Positions 8,021 to 16,693 of a stretch of 64,000 nucleotides of DNA are shown here, in pieces (the stretch's first letter is position 1; each line of letters starts with the position of its first letter). Source of the stretch: Serratia ureilytica (lineage in GTDB: Bacteria > Pseudomonadota > Gammaproteobacteria > Enterobacterales > Enterobacteriaceae); the NCBI RefSeq assembly GCF_013375155.1, contig NZ_JABXOF010000002.1, forward strand, positions 434,001 through 498,000, read 5' to 3'. The position numbers and the translations under genes are program-made. The notes beneath the pieces were generated by a model that saw only the letters and a program-made list of their open reading frames with translations, was not told the origin of the DNA and did no database searches.

Positions 8021-8590
8021 ATGAATATTAAATTAGACAATCTAAATCAGCTGATCGGCGCACGCATTCGCATTGAACGCGAAGCGCGCCACTGGTCGCT
8101 GTCCGATTTGGCCGAACGGGCTGGCGTCTCACGGGCGATGGTTCATAAGATCGAACGCGGCGAGAGCAGCCCGACGGCGATGCTGTTGGGCAGACTGGCG
8201 GGCGCGTTCGGCCTCAGCATGTCCAAGCTGATCGCCCGAGCGGAAACGCAGGAAGGCCGGCTGCTGCGCCGGGAAGATCAGCCGGTCTGGGTCGATCCCG
8301 AGAGCGGTTACGTGCGGCGCCACGTGTCGCCCCGCACCGATTTGCCGCTCGATCTGGTGCGCATCGAACTGCCGGCCGGCGCGGCGATCCCGATGCCGGC
8401 TTCGGTGTACGCGTTCAAACGTCAGCTGATCTGGGTCTTATCCGGCGCACTGGTCTTTATCGAGGGTGACGCGCGCCATGAGATGGCCGAGGGAGACTGC
8501 CTGGAGCTCGGCCCGCCAGCGGACTGCCGATTTGAAAATCAGAGCGACCAACCGTGCGTGTATATGGTGGCAGTGCTGAGCGCCGCCTGA
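8021..8590 (+). CDS. XRE-family regulator with C-terminal cupin domain
   Basis: 189 residues. The N-terminal part is a classical HTH_3 domain (LIGARIRIEREARHWSLSDL, then AERAGVSRAMVHKIERGESSPT, about residues 11-65). The C-terminal part from about residue 105 is a small cupin (QLIWVLSGALVFIEGD, AEGDCLELGPPADC), which in this class senses a small molecule. Same architecture as SutR and PuuR of E. coli. It is divergent from mnaT with only 38 bases between the start codons, so it probably controls that operon and itself. A 13-base palindrome (TTAGACAATCTAA, 8033-8045) lies within its first codons and could be its operator. Ligand unknown. Confidence 0.88.
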   Translation: MNIKLDNLNQLIGARIRIEREARHWSLSDLAERAGVSRAMVHKIERGESSPTAMLLGRLAGAFGLSMSKLIARAETQEGRLLRREDQPVWVDPESGYVRRHVSPRTDLPLDLVRIELPAGAAIPMPASVYAFKRQLIWVLSGALVFIEGDARHEMAEGDCLELGPPADCRFENQSDQPCVYMVAVLSAA

Positions 8591-8602
8591 CGGCCGTCTG
8601 CC

Positions 8603-8896
8603 CTAACCCTGCGCCGGGCGGTTATAGCCGGCGCGGAAAAACTTCTCCGCCAACCGGCTGTCGCCGCCGGAGAAGAACTCGCTCATCGGCTCGCTGCCAA
8701 GCCCATAGGCGCGGCTGAGCTGCCCGGCCTCGAACGCCGCCCGGTTCTCGTCGCCGCAGCGCTGCGCCAAATGGTGCGCATAGCCGAGCACGAAACCGCG
8801 CTTGTAGTCGGAGCAAAAGCGCGACAGCTCCGCCTCGGGTTTCAGGTTGTCCGCTTTTAATCCCGCCAACAGCCCTTTGCCAAAATGATCCCCCAT
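8603..8896 (-). CDS. DUF2623 family protein (YghW-like)
   Basis: 97 residues. GDHFGKGLLAGLKA, FCSDYKRGFVLGYAHH, AFEAGQLSRAYGL and FFRAGY match the small DUF2623/YghW family of enteric bacteria, which has no known function. No signal peptide or membrane segment is visible. The ATG at 8896 is chosen over an upstream one because AGGAGG lies directly before it. It stands alone, convergent with the XRE-cupin gene twelve bases away. Confidence 0.82.
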   Translation of the reverse strand: MGDHFGKGLLAGLKADNLKPEAELSRFCSDYKRGFVLGYAHHLAQRCGDENRAAFEAGQLSRAYGLGSEPMSEFFSGGDSRLAEKFFRAGYNRPAQG

Positions 8897-8985
8897 CGGT
8901 TCCTCCTTATCACGCAATCGCTATATAACAAAATATACAGCGAATGAGCGAACGCGAACATACTCCCAAAGTTTTACTCGCCGCA

Positions 8986-9009
8986 TAAAAAAGGCCCGCC
9001 AAGCGGGCC
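8986..9009 (-). terminator. Terminator of the nitroreductase gene
   Basis: Stem GGCCCGC / GCGGGCC with a three-base loop; on the minus strand it is followed by a run of T interrupted by nothing for six bases. It lies just after the stop of the gene at 9027. Confidence 0.88.
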
Positions 9010-9026
9010 TCGGCGAGAACGCGCGG

Positions 9027-9614
9027 TCACAGCGTGAAATTCAGCCCTTCGCTGACGGTGTTGCCCAGCGGCAGGCGGCCCGACGGCGCCTCTTTTTCCT
9101 GCAGGAAATCCGGCAGGCGGGATTTGTCGCCCGGTTTGCCGATCGCCACCATGGCGTGCACCGCATAGTCGTCCGGCAGCTGCAGCGCCGCTTTGATCTT
9201 GTCGTGGTGAATGCCGCTCATGCAGTGGGTCAGCCAGCCTTTCAGGTGCGCCTGATGCGCCAGGTTGGCCCAGGCGGCGCCGGTGTCGAACGCGTGGGTC
9301 GGGTTGTCCACCAGCCGCTCGCCGTTCAGGCTGGTGGTTTTGGAGACGATCACCACCAGCGCCGAAGCGTGTTGCGCCCAGCCGCGGTTGAAGTCGATCA
9401 GGAACTCCAGGTAGTTCTCCCAGCTGTCGGAGCCGTGCTTGCTGTAGGCAAAGCGCCACGGCTGAATGTTGTAGGCCGAAGGCGACCAGCGCGCCGCTTC
9501 AAAGAAGCTCAGCAGCGTTTGATCGTCGATGGCGTCGTTGGTCATCGCGCGCGGCGACCAGCGCTCGATAAATTGCGCATCAATCGGGTAATCGGAGATT
9601 CTTGGCTGGCTCAT
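9027..9614 (-). CDS. Nitroreductase family protein
   Basis: 195 residues. FMN-binding motifs of the family are clear: ERWSPRAM near residue 18 and FFEAARWSPSAYNIQPWRF near 38. The C-terminal part has the GKPGDKSRLP segment that closes the FMN site. These homodimeric flavoproteins reduce nitro- or quinone-type compounds with NAD(P)H; the natural substrate is not predictable. Monocistronic: terminator downstream, and the LysR gene on its right is on the same strand with its stop 69 bases upstream of this start. Confidence 0.88.
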   Translation of the reverse strand: MSQPRISDYPIDAQFIERWSPRAMTNDAIDDQTLLSFFEAARWSPSAYNIQPWRFAYSKHGSDSWENYLEFLIDFNRGWAQHASALVVIVSKTTSLNGERLVDNPTHAFDTGAAWANLAHQAHLKGWLTHCMSGIHHDKIKAALQLPDDYAVHAMVAIGKPGDKSRLPDFLQEKEAPSGRLPLGNTVSEGLNFTL

Positions 9615-9683
9615 GATAGGTTCTCGCAGTGAAGTAAAAACAAAAGTTCGCTGATATTCCCACAGCTTAGGACGGTAAAACTT

Positions 9684-10580
9684 TTATTTCGTGCCATTGT
9701 CCTGCGGCAATTCCTGCTGCAGCCAGGCCAGAAACGCCCTGACCGGCGGATGCCGCTCGCGCCCCGGCGCGCACAGCACGCTGTATGCGGCGCCCGGTAC
9801 GCGCACCTCGGGCCGGTACGCCGCCAGCAGGCCGTTGTCCACCATCTCGGACACCATCACCGAACTGGCGAGCACCCACCCTTGCCCGGCCACCGCCGCC
9901 TGCAGGGCGTAATGCTCCTCGTGATAGCTGCGCATCGCCGCATGGCGCCGCCACCAATCGACCCCGGCGGCCCGGCACCAGTCATGCCAGCCGCTGTCGT
10001 ACAGCGCCGAATCCCCCCACTTGACGGTGATCAGCACCGGATTTTCCGGCTCGGCGGCGGCCAGCCCCGGCGCGGCGTAGACGCCAAAGCTTTCCTCCAG
10101 CCGCGCCGCCTGATGCAGCGCGGGATAGTGCGCGCGGCTGTAGCGCACCGCCACGTCCACGCTGGCGTCTTGCTGCAGATCGATCACCTCGGCGCAGGCC
10201 TCCAGGCGCACCAGATAGTGCGGATACGCCTGATAGAAGCGCCCCAGGCGCGGCACCAGCCACAGCGCCGCGAACGAGTGCGTCACCGAAACGCACAGCG
10301 ATCCTGCGCTGGGCTGCGGCCGCAGGCCTTCGAGCGTGGCGGCGACGTCCAGCAGCGCGCCGTGCACCCCGGCAAACAGCGTTTCCCCCTTCGGTGTCAG
10401 CCGCACGCCGCGCGGCACCCGCTCGAACAGCGCAAACCCCAACTGCTGCTCCAGCGCTTTGATCTGGTGTGATATCGCCGTCGGCGTCACCGCCAGTTCG
10501 GCCGCCGCCAGTTTGAAGCTGCGCAGGCGAGCGGCGGATTCGAAGGTGCGTAATGCGTTGACGGGCAGCGTAGCGAACAT
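9684..10580 (-). CDS. LysR-family regulator (GcvA-like subgroup)
   Basis: 298 residues. The N-terminal HTH reads LPVNALRTFESAARLRSFKL and AAAELAVTPTAISHQIKALEQ, the signature of the GcvA/AmpR-like subgroup. The effector domain follows from about residue 92 (GSLCVSVTHSFAALWLVPRL). It is divergent from the flavin-reductase-like gene at 10696 with 115 bases between, and is likely to control it. Two identical TGAATTCAT elements lie in that gap, one near each start. Ligand unknown. Confidence 0.88.
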   Translation of the reverse strand: MFATLPVNALRTFESAARLRSFKLAAAELAVTPTAISHQIKALEQQLGFALFERVPRGVRLTPKGETLFAGVHGALLDVAATLEGLRPQPSAGSLCVSVTHSFAALWLVPRLGRFYQAYPHYLVRLEACAEVIDLQQDASVDVAVRYSRAHYPALHQAARLEESFGVYAAPGLAAAEPENPVLITVKWGDSALYDSGWHDWCRAAGVDWWRRHAAMRSYHEEHYALQAAVAGQGWVLASSVMVSEMVDNGLLAAYRPEVRVPGAAYSVLCAPGRERHPPVRAFLAWLQQELPQDNGTK

Positions 10581-10695
10581 GGCGAAGCCTCTCCAGGTGA
10601 GTTGAATTCATCCTGGCAGAAAAGCCGTCATTTGTCGCCCGCCGGGGTTTGTTTCTAGAGTAAGGCTGAATTCATTTCACACAGAGGAATATGAC

Positions 10696-11331
10696 ATGAA
10701 TGCAACTCATCAACCCAAGCGTTTGGCGGTGCTGGTCGGCAGCCCGCGCCGCGACGGCAACAGCGCCACGCTGGCACAGGCGATCATGGCGGGCGCCGCC
10801 GAAGCCGGCACCGTCGCCAGCCTGCATTTTCTCGACGATTACCTGAGCGGTTTTCTGAGCGATGAACGCCATACGCCGCCGCCGGCCGATCGCTACGCCG
10901 AGCTGTTCCTGGAGCACTTCCTGCCGGCCGACGGCGCGGTGTTTTGCACGCCGATTTACTGGTACGGCATGTCGGCGCAAACCAAGGCCTTTTTCGATCG
11001 CTCGTTCAGCTTCTATTCCAATGCCTACCCTCAGGCGGCGGACGTGCACCAACGCATGAGCGGCAAGCGCATCGGGCTGGCGGTGGCGTCGGAAGAGACC
11101 TACCCCGGCGCGGCGCTGGGCATCGTGCATCAGATCCAGGAGTTCAGCCGCTACACCCATTCCGCCTTCGTTGGGCTGGTGCACGGCGCCGGCAACCAAC
11201 GCGGCGAGATCGCCCGCGATCCGCGCAACCCGCTGCGGGCCGCCCGCGAGTTGGGGCGCGAGTTCTTCACCCGCCCCTACTCGGATTATCAGATGGACAG
11301 CCCGCGCAGCACGCAGGTGTGGGCGGACTGA
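10696..11331 (+). CDS. NADPH-dependent FMN reductase / flavodoxin-fold oxidoreductase
   Basis: 211 residues. The phosphate-binding loop of the flavodoxin fold is at the start (AVLVGSPRRDGNSATLAQAI), followed by CTPIYWYGMSAQTKAFFDR, which contacts the isoalloxazine ring in FMN reductases and WrbA/MdaB-type quinone reductases. The family passes electrons from NAD(P)H to FMN or quinones. AGAGGAATATGAC gives a good ribosome site for the ATG. It is paired with the divergent LysR gene. A role in supplying reduced FMN to the nearby SsuD-type monooxygenase is possible but not shown by any shared operon. Confidence 0.85.
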   Translation: MNATHQPKRLAVLVGSPRRDGNSATLAQAIMAGAAEAGTVASLHFLDDYLSGFLSDERHTPPPADRYAELFLEHFLPADGAVFCTPIYWYGMSAQTKAFFDRSFSFYSNAYPQAADVHQRMSGKRIGLAVASEETYPGAALGIVHQIQEFSRYTHSAFVGLVHGAGNQRGEIARDPRNPLRAARELGREFFTRPYSDYQMDSPRSTQVWAD

Positions 11332-11359
11332 CGCTTGAGTCTGCCGGTAAATCGCACTG

Positions 11360-12739
11360 TCACCCTCCGGCGGCGATCGCCGCCAGCAGATGACGCGCGA
11401 CGCTTTCGGCGTGTTCCGCCACCTGCGGCAGCCCCATCAGTTCGCCGAAGCGGCCGCGCGCCGCCGGGCCGGCCACCAGCAGGCGCGGGTTGGCCAGGCC
11501 GTCGCCGCCGATCGCCTGGCTGTCAGCATTGACCCACAGCCCCAGCCCCAGCGGATCGGCGCGCAGCGCCCCCTGCTCCGCCAGTGAATGGAGCAAGGGG
11601 CTGGCGGCGATCAGCCCGGCATGGGCCGGGCCCGTGGTGATCAGCAGCCGCTGCGCCTGCAGCGCACGCTCTGCGCCTTGGCGCGGCAGAATCGTCAACC
11701 TTACGCCCTGCGGCGTTCGCTCCGCTCTACGCAAACGAGCGGCCAATACCTGCAGCGTGCCCGCCGCCTGTTGCTCCGCCAGCAGCGTGCTCACCTGCGG
11801 CGCAAGGCGATAGCGATGCACGTCCCAATAGGCGCGCAAATGCCGCAGAAAGCGCTGCTGTTCGGTCGGCGTCAACGCTTGCCACAGGCGCTGCCCCTGG
11901 GCGCGCACTGCGTCCAACACCGCCTGCCACGGCACCCGTTGCCGAGCGGCGCGCGCCACCTCAAGGCGCACCTGCCGCACCCCATCGCGCAGTCCGGCGG
12001 GCGGGGCAAACGACCATGTCGGATACTCCCCTTCGGCATTGGGGCGCGGCAGCAGGCCGTGACGAGAGAAGGCGGTAATCGGCCCGCGATGCCCGCGGCG
12101 GTGCAACGCCGCCACCGTATCGGCCATCGTTAACCCAGTGCCGACGATCGCCAACGCCTCACCGGGTTCAACTTCGTCCAGCGCCTCCGCCGCCCAGGGA
12201 TTGGCGATCAGACGCGCATCGCGCGCCAGCTCCGGGGCGATCTGCCGCGGCAGCGCGGGCGGCGGATGGCTGGTCGCCAACACCACATAGTCGCCCCACA
12301 GCCGTTCGCCGCCCGCGGTGATGACGGTCGCGCCCTGCGCCTGTGGCTGCAGGTGCAGCGCCCGATCGCGCAGGTGCCGCAAGCGGGCCCGGCCCGACTG
12401 CGCCGCCTGATGGAAACGTTCCTCGACATAGCGGCCGAAGGCGCCGCGCTGCGGATAGGCTTTACCGTCGCGCCACAACGCCTGCGGATCGGCCACCAAT
12501 CCGCCGCCCAGGCGATACCAGCGGTCAAAATCCCCCGCCGGCTCATCCGCCAGCTGCATCCGATCGGCCGGGACGTTGATGCGGTGGGTCGGTTCAGTGG
12601 TCGAGTAGGCCACGCCATAGCCCGGCGCCGCGCGCGGTTCGATCACCGTGACATCCACCGCTCCGCGCGCCAGCTGGATCGCCAGCGCCGCGCCGGTGAA
12701 ACCGCCGCCGATAACGATAATATGGGCACGCTTCGCCAT
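11360..12739 (-). CDS. FAD/NAD(P)-binding protein (HpyO/PF13454 type)
   Basis: 459 residues. An N-terminal Rossmann loop HIIVIGGGFTGAALAIQLAR binds FAD; a second nucleotide motif, ALAIVGTGLTMADTVAAL, appears near residue 180, and the fold ends with LLVAGPAARGRFGELMGLPQ. This is the family of single-chain FAD-dependent hydroxylase-like proteins often found beside sulfur or siderophore genes. The start codon overlaps the ssuD stop (TGATG), so translation is coupled and both are transcribed from the sigma-54 promoter upstream of ssuD. The exact reaction is unknown; a role in sulfonate or organosulfur use is inferred from the operon. Confidence 0.8.
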   Translation of the reverse strand: MAKRAHIIVIGGGFTGAALAIQLARGAVDVTVIEPRAAPGYGVAYSTTEPTHRINVPADRMQLADEPAGDFDRWYRLGGGLVADPQALWRDGKAYPQRGAFGRYVEERFHQAAQSGRARLRHLRDRALHLQPQAQGATVITAGGERLWGDYVVLATSHPPPALPRQIAPELARDARLIANPWAAEALDEVEPGEALAIVGTGLTMADTVAALHRRGHRGPITAFSRHGLLPRPNAEGEYPTWSFAPPAGLRDGVRQVRLEVARAARQRVPWQAVLDAVRAQGQRLWQALTPTEQQRFLRHLRAYWDVHRYRLAPQVSTLLAEQQAAGTLQVLAARLRRAERTPQGVRLTILPRQGAERALQAQRLLITTGPAHAGLIAASPLLHSLAEQGALRADPLGLGLWVNADSQAIGGDGLANPRLLVAGPAARGRFGELMGLPQVAEHAESVARHLLAAIAAGG

Positions 12740-13911
12740 CAGCCCTCCCGCTGCGCCGGGCCGGGACGACGATCGCCGCCGATGGTTTCGCCGAACGGGC
12801 CGGTATTGATCGTGCGGGCCGTCTGATGGGCCGGCTGCGCCAGCGGCAACAGCGGCATCACCAGTTCGGCGAAGCGGTGGGCCTCTTCCAGATGCGGATA
12901 GCCGGAAAGGATGAAATTGTCGATGCCCAGCGCCTGATACTCGCGTATGCGCGCCGCCACCTGCTGCGGATTGCCCACCAACGCGGTGCCGGCGCCGCCG
13001 CGCACCAGGCCGACGCCGGCCCACAGGTTGGGGCCGATGCGCAGACTCTCGCGCGAGCCGCCATGCAGCTCGCTCATGCGGCGCTGGCCGGTGGAGTCCA
13101 TGCGCGCAAAGATCTGCTGCGCCGCCGCGATGGTGTCGTCATCCAGATGCGCGATCAGGCGCTCAGCCGCCGCCCAGGCTTCGTCTTCGGTTTCGCGCAC
13201 GATAACGTGCAGGCGAATGCCGTAGCTGAGTTTACGTCCCTGCCGCTCGGCGCGCTGGCGCACCGCCGCCAGCTTTTCCGCCACCTGAGCCAGCGGCTCG
13301 CCCCAGGTCAGGTAGGTGTCGATCTGCCCGGCGGCGATGTCGATCGCTTCCGGCGACGAGCCGCCGAAATAGAGCGGCGGGCCGTTTTCCTGCACCGGCG
13401 GGAACAGCAACTCGGCGCCTTCGACGCGAATATGCTTACCGCTGAAATCCACCTTCTCCCCTTGCAGCAGCCGTTGATACACCGTGAGAAATTCCTGTGT
13501 CACCTCGTAGCGTTCGGCATGGCTGAGGAAGATGCCATCCCCTTTGTTTTCCACCGGATCGCCGCCGGTCACCACGTTGATCAGCAGGCGCCCGTCCGAC
13601 AACCGGTCCAGCGTCGCGGCCATGCGCGCCGCCAGGCTCGGCGGCTGCAGGCCGGGGCGCACCGCCACCAGATAGCGCAACCGACGGGTGATCGGTGCCA
13701 GCGCCGCCGCCACCAGCCAGGAATCCTCGCAGCTTTTACCGGTTGGGATCAGCACGCCGTAATAGCCAAGGTTATCGGCGGCCAGCGCCACTTGCTGCAA
13801 GTAAGGCAGGTCTACCGGGCGCCCGCCCTGCGCCGTGCCCAGATAGCGGCCATCACCGTGGGTCGGCAGAAACCAGAAAACGTTGATGCGTTCTTTCGCT
13901 GACTCAGTCAT
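12739..13911 (-). CDS. ssuD: FMNH2-dependent alkanesulfonate monooxygenase (SsuD/MsuD family)
   Basis: 390 residues (E. coli SsuD 381). It oxygenates alkanesulfonates to aldehyde and sulfite using reduced FMN from a partner reductase. Conserved luciferase-fold segments: [68 protein letters not shown] and [20 protein letters not shown], including the active-site Arg/His in GIRLH. First gene of a two-gene operon with the flavoprotein at 11360. The usual ssuEADCB partners are not here, so it is either a second ssuD or an MsuD-type enzyme for short sulfonates. The promoter at 13982 and the regulator at 14191 indicate sigma-54 control. Confidence 0.88.
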   Translation of the reverse strand: MTESAKERINVFWFLPTHGDGRYLGTAQGGRPVDLPYLQQVALAADNLGYYGVLIPTGKSCEDSWLVAAALAPITRRLRYLVAVRPGLQPPSLAARMAATLDRLSDGRLLINVVTGGDPVENKGDGIFLSHAERYEVTQEFLTVYQRLLQGEKVDFSGKHIRVEGAELLFPPVQENGPPLYFGGSSPEAIDIAAGQIDTYLTWGEPLAQVAEKLAAVRQRAERQGRKLSYGIRLHVIVRETEDEAWAAAERLIAHLDDDTIAAAQQIFARMDSTGQRRMSELHGGSRESLRIGPNLWAGVGLVRGGAGTALVGNPQQVAARIREYQALGIDNFILSGYPHLEEAHRFAELVMPLLPLAQPAHQTARTINTGPFGETIGGDRRPGPAQREG

Positions 13912-13981
13912 TTATGCTTTTCCTATATAACTATTCTCAATATTTATCGATAGAAAAATCTTGCTTGGTTATAAAACGAAA

Positions 13982-13997
13982 AGCAGGATGCATGCCA
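13982..13997 (-). promoter_or_regulatory. Sigma-54 promoter of the ssuD operon
   Basis: On the minus strand the bases read TGGCATGCATCCTGCT, matching TGGCAC-N5-TTGCW at all but two positions with exact GG-to-GC spacing. Initiation would be near 13971, leaving about 60 leader bases before ssuD. It also overlaps a small palindrome GCCACAGTGGC (13994-14004). Confidence 0.75.
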
Positions 13998-14061
13998 CAG
14001 TGGCGGATTTTAAAAAGCAATGCATATCAATGTGTTGAAAAGACATCACCGCCCAAGCGCT

Positions 14062-14107
14062 GCTGCATTGGCAGCAGGCGGCGGCGAAAAGCTGTTGCCA
14101 ATGCAGC
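14062..14107. promoter_or_regulatory. Paired dyad sites, likely enhancers for the sigma-54 activator
   Basis: Two copies of the same 14-base dyad in opposite orientation: GCTGCATTGGCAGC at 14062-14075 and GTTGCCAATGCAGC at 14094-14107. Each is itself a dyad (GCTGC/GCAGC arms), and one is the reverse complement of the other with a single change. Centres are 32 bases apart, about three helical turns, so two activator dimers would sit on the same face. They lie some 70-120 bases upstream of the sigma-54 promoter at 13982, a usual enhancer distance. Confidence 0.65.
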
Positions 14108-14190
14108 ACCGTGCGCCTTTTACCCTCTCGCGGCCGCTCATGGGCTGGGATAAGATTTTTTCCCCCTTCGCCGTCAGCCAGGAGACGCCC

Positions 14191-16110
14191 ATGTACGATC
14201 CCCAACCGTTCGCCGCCGACAAACCGGTGCTGATCGATCCGGCGTCGCTCGCTCTGCAAAGCGTGCTCGATCGGCTGGCCCCCACCGATGCCACCGTACT
14301 GATCGTCGGCGAAACCGGCACAGGCAAAGAGGTGGTGGCGCGCTATCTGCACCACCACAGCGCGCGCCGCCATCGCCCTTTTTTGGCGGTCAACTGCGGC
14401 GCGCTGACGGAAAGCCTGGCGGAAGCCGAATTGTTCGGCCATGAGAAAGGCGCCTTCACCGGCGCCGTCGGCACCCATCAAGGCTGGTTCGAAGCAGCGG
14501 AAGGCGGCACCCTGCTGCTGGACGAGATCGGCGAACTCAACCTGTCGCTGCAGGTCAAGCTGCTGCGCGTGTTGCAGGAACGAGAAATCACCCGCGTCGG
14601 TTCGCGCAAACCGCTGAAGATCGATGTGCGGGTCATCGCCGCCACCCACGTCGATCTGGCCGGCGCAATCCGCCAACGACGCTTCCGCGAAGATCTCTAT
14701 TACCGGCTGAACGTCGCGGCGGTGACCTTACCCCCGTTGCGCCAGCGGCCGGAGGACATTCCGGCGCTGACCAGACACTTTCTTGCGCTGTACGCCCGCC
14801 GGCTGGGACGGCCGCCGCTGCAGTTGACGGTGGAGGCGCAGCAGGCGCTGCTGGACTACCCCTGGCCCGGCAACGTGCGCGAGCTGGAGAACACGCTGCA
14901 TAATGCGGTCTTGCTGAGCCAGGAGGGGCCGATCGCCCCGCAGCAACTGCGGCTCACGCAACGCCTGACGGATCACGGCGGCGGCGGTGACGACGCCATC
15001 GATCGCTTCGTGCAGCAGCAGTTGCAAGGCGACGGTACCCAGCTCTACCAACGGGTGCTGGATGCGCTGGTGCGCAACGCCTTCGAACGCAGCGGCGGCA
15101 ACCAGCTGCAGGCGGCGGCCTTGCTCGGCGTCAGCCGCAATACCCTGCGCACCCATTTGGCGCATCTTGGCCTGATCAAACCGCGCCGCCGCAGCGCCCG
15201 CGCGCCCGCGCATTCGTCGGCCATCAGCGCAGCGCCGCTGCCCGAACGCGAACTGCGCATCGGCTATCAAAAATTTGGCAACCTCGGCGTGCTCAAGGCG
15301 CGGCAAAGCCTGGAACAGCACTTCGCCGCACAGCGCATCAGCGTACTGTGGAGCGAGTTTCCCGCCGGGCCGCAGCTGCTGCACGCGCTCGACGGCGATG
15401 AAATAGACTTCGGCACCACCGGCGAAGTGCCGCCAATCTTCGCGCAGGCGCAGGGCAATGCGCTGGTGTATGTCGGGTTTGAGCCGCCAGCCCCGCAAAG
15501 CGTGGCGATGGTGGTGCCGCAAGACAGCCCGATACGCAGCGCCGCCGATCTGCGCGGCAAACGCATCGCACTCAACAAAGGCTCCAACGTGCACTATTTA
15601 TTGCTGCAGATGTTGGACGAACAGGGAATGACGTTGAACGATGTGCGCATCGTCTATGCGCCGCCGAAGTATCCGCTGTCGGCGACCGACCTGCAGGCGG
15701 TGGACGCCTGGATGATGTGGGATCCGCTGCTCAGCGACGCGCAGCGCAGCAGGGAACTGCGCGTGATCGCCGACGGCACCCAACGGGTGCTCAATCAGCA
15801 ATTCTATCTGGCGCGCCGCGAGTTCGCCGAACGCTCGGGCGATCTGTTGCAGCCGCTGATGCAAGCATTGCAGCACACCGGCCGCTACATTGCCGCGCAG
15901 CCGAGAGAAGCCGCTCGTCACCTTTCCGACGAACTGGGGCTGGCGAGCGCCTCGCTGGAACTCGCGCTGTCGCGCCGCAGCCACGAGATCCGCGCCATGG
16001 ATTTGCAGGTGATCCGCCAGCAGCAAAGCATCGCCGACCGCTTCTACGCCCTGGGGCTGTTGCCCAAAGCGATCGCCGTGCGCGAGGCGGTTTGGCCGCT
16101 GGGATCTTAG
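14191..16110 (+). CDS. Sigma-54 activator fused to a sulfonate-binding-protein-like sensor domain
   Basis: 639 residues from the ATG at 14191, chosen because CAGGAG lies before it and because the longer frame from 14020 would run through the dyad sites. Domain order: AAA+ sigma-54 interaction domain at residues 1 to about 235 (Walker A GETGTGKE at 40, GAFTGA at 87-92, Walker [10 protein letters not shown]-finger region REDLYYRLN); Fis-type HTH near 300-330 ([20 protein letters not shown]); then about 354-635 an SsuA/NMT1-like binding-protein domain ([59 protein letters not shown]). There is no N-terminal receiver, GAF or PAS domain and no signal peptide, so ligand sensing by the C-terminal domain in the cytoplasm is inferred. 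It most likely activates the divergent ssuD operon. Confidence 0.88.
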   Translation: MYDPQPFAADKPVLIDPASLALQSVLDRLAPTDATVLIVGETGTGKEVVARYLHHHSARRHRPFLAVNCGALTESLAEAELFGHEKGAFTGAVGTHQGWFEAAEGGTLLLDEIGELNLSLQVKLLRVLQEREITRVGSRKPLKIDVRVIAATHVDLAGAIRQRRFREDLYYRLNVAAVTLPPLRQRPEDIPALTRHFLALYARRLGRPPLQLTVEAQQALLDYPWPGNVRELENTLHNAVLLSQEGPIAPQQLRLTQRLTDHGGGGDDAIDRFVQQQLQGDGTQLYQRVLDALVRNAFERSGGNQLQAAALLGVSRNTLRTHLAHLGLIKPRRRSARAPAHSSAISAAPLPERELRIGYQKFGNLGVLKARQSLEQHFAAQRISVLWSEFPAGPQLLHALDGDEIDFGTTGEVPPIFAQAQGNALVYVGFEPPAPQSVAMVVPQDSPIRSAADLRGKRIALNKGSNVHYLLLQMLDEQGMTLNDVRIVYAPPKYPLSATDLQAVDAWMMWDPLLSDAQRSRELRVIADGTQRVLNQQFYLARREFAERSGDLLQPLMQALQHTGRYIAAQPREAARHLSDELGLASASLELALSRRSHEIRAMDLQVIRQQQSIADRFYALGLLPKAIAVREAVWPLGS

Positions 16111-16307
16111 CCTGGCTTCGGAGGGCGCAGCATCGGCCGCCCTTTCTCCTCTGCGCACAAACTCATATCGCCGTCGGAGCCGGGCGGTAATGCCAATGCC
16201 GCAAAGACATTTTTAGGTAAAATATACCGCCGATGTCAGTGCTAGGATTAATTCGCTATCATTTTATGTGCACTTTCAATTAACGTTACCCTGTTATTTT
16301 CGCATTC

Positions 16308-16332
16308 GCCGGTCGTCACGACCGGCTTTTTT
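16308..16332 (+). terminator. Rho-independent terminator
   Basis: Eight-pair stem GCCGGTCG / CGACCGGC with a TCA loop and a T6 tail. It is about 200 bases after the stop of the sigma-54 activator gene, so it may end that mRNA or a small RNA starting near 16250. Confidence 0.88.
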
Positions 16333-16401
16333 ATTCCCCCACCTCCCCTGCCAAAAAATATCGCTTTTTGGTAAAAAAAAACGCGCCAGGTAGGATTACA
16401 T

Positions 16402-16494
16402 AGCAACTGCATGGCCTTATTTCCCGTGTAGGGCCGTGCATCTCAGAGAGATTGTCGATGTTTCATTGGCCGGCGTTAATCGCCGGCTTTTTTT
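16402..16494 (+). ncRNA. Candidate small RNA of about 92 bases
   Basis: A promoter-like TTGGTA, 17-base spacer, TAGGAT (16368-16396) would start a transcript near 16402. It would fold an 8-pair hairpin (GCATGGCC 16409-16416 with GGCCGTGC 16432-16439, loop containing TTTCCCG) and, after a 29-base linker, end in the terminator at 16469-16494. A C-rich exposed loop plus a terminator with a long U tail is the usual layout of Hfq-dependent small RNAs. No homology to a named RNA was recognised. Confidence 0.4.
16469..16494 (+). terminator. Rho-independent terminator
   Basis: Seven-pair stem GCCGGCG / CGCCGGC, loop TTAAT, T7 tail. Confidence 0.88.
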
Positions 16495-16667
16495 ATCTTC
16501 ATTTCATGACGCCTGCGCGTCGCAGGCCCCACGTCTTATTGCCAAAGAGGATGCGCGCATGCCGAGTCTATTGTTCCGTGGGATAACACTTTTCGGTAAA
16601 GACAAAACCTCAACGCGCGCTATTATTTAATTGTAGTGTTGTCATACCTATTGAATACCCCATGCTT

Positions 16668-16693
16668 ACCGACCCTCGCGGTCGGTTTTTTTT
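16668..16693 (+). terminator. Rho-independent terminator
   Basis: Seven-pair stem ACCGACC / GGTCGGT, loop CTCGC, T8 tail. Third of three in 390 bases; it also faces the 3' end of the minus-strand AraC-type gene. Confidence 0.85.

Noticed and set aside
14020..14190. N-terminal extension of the sigma-54 activator
   Set aside because: The 57 extra residues have no domain character, no ribosome site and would place the regulatory dyads inside the coding sequence; the ATG at 14191 has a good ribosome site.
16436..16630. 64-codon plus-strand frame
   Set aside because: Runs through the terminator at 16469 and has no ribosome site; incompatible with the non-coding reading of the region.
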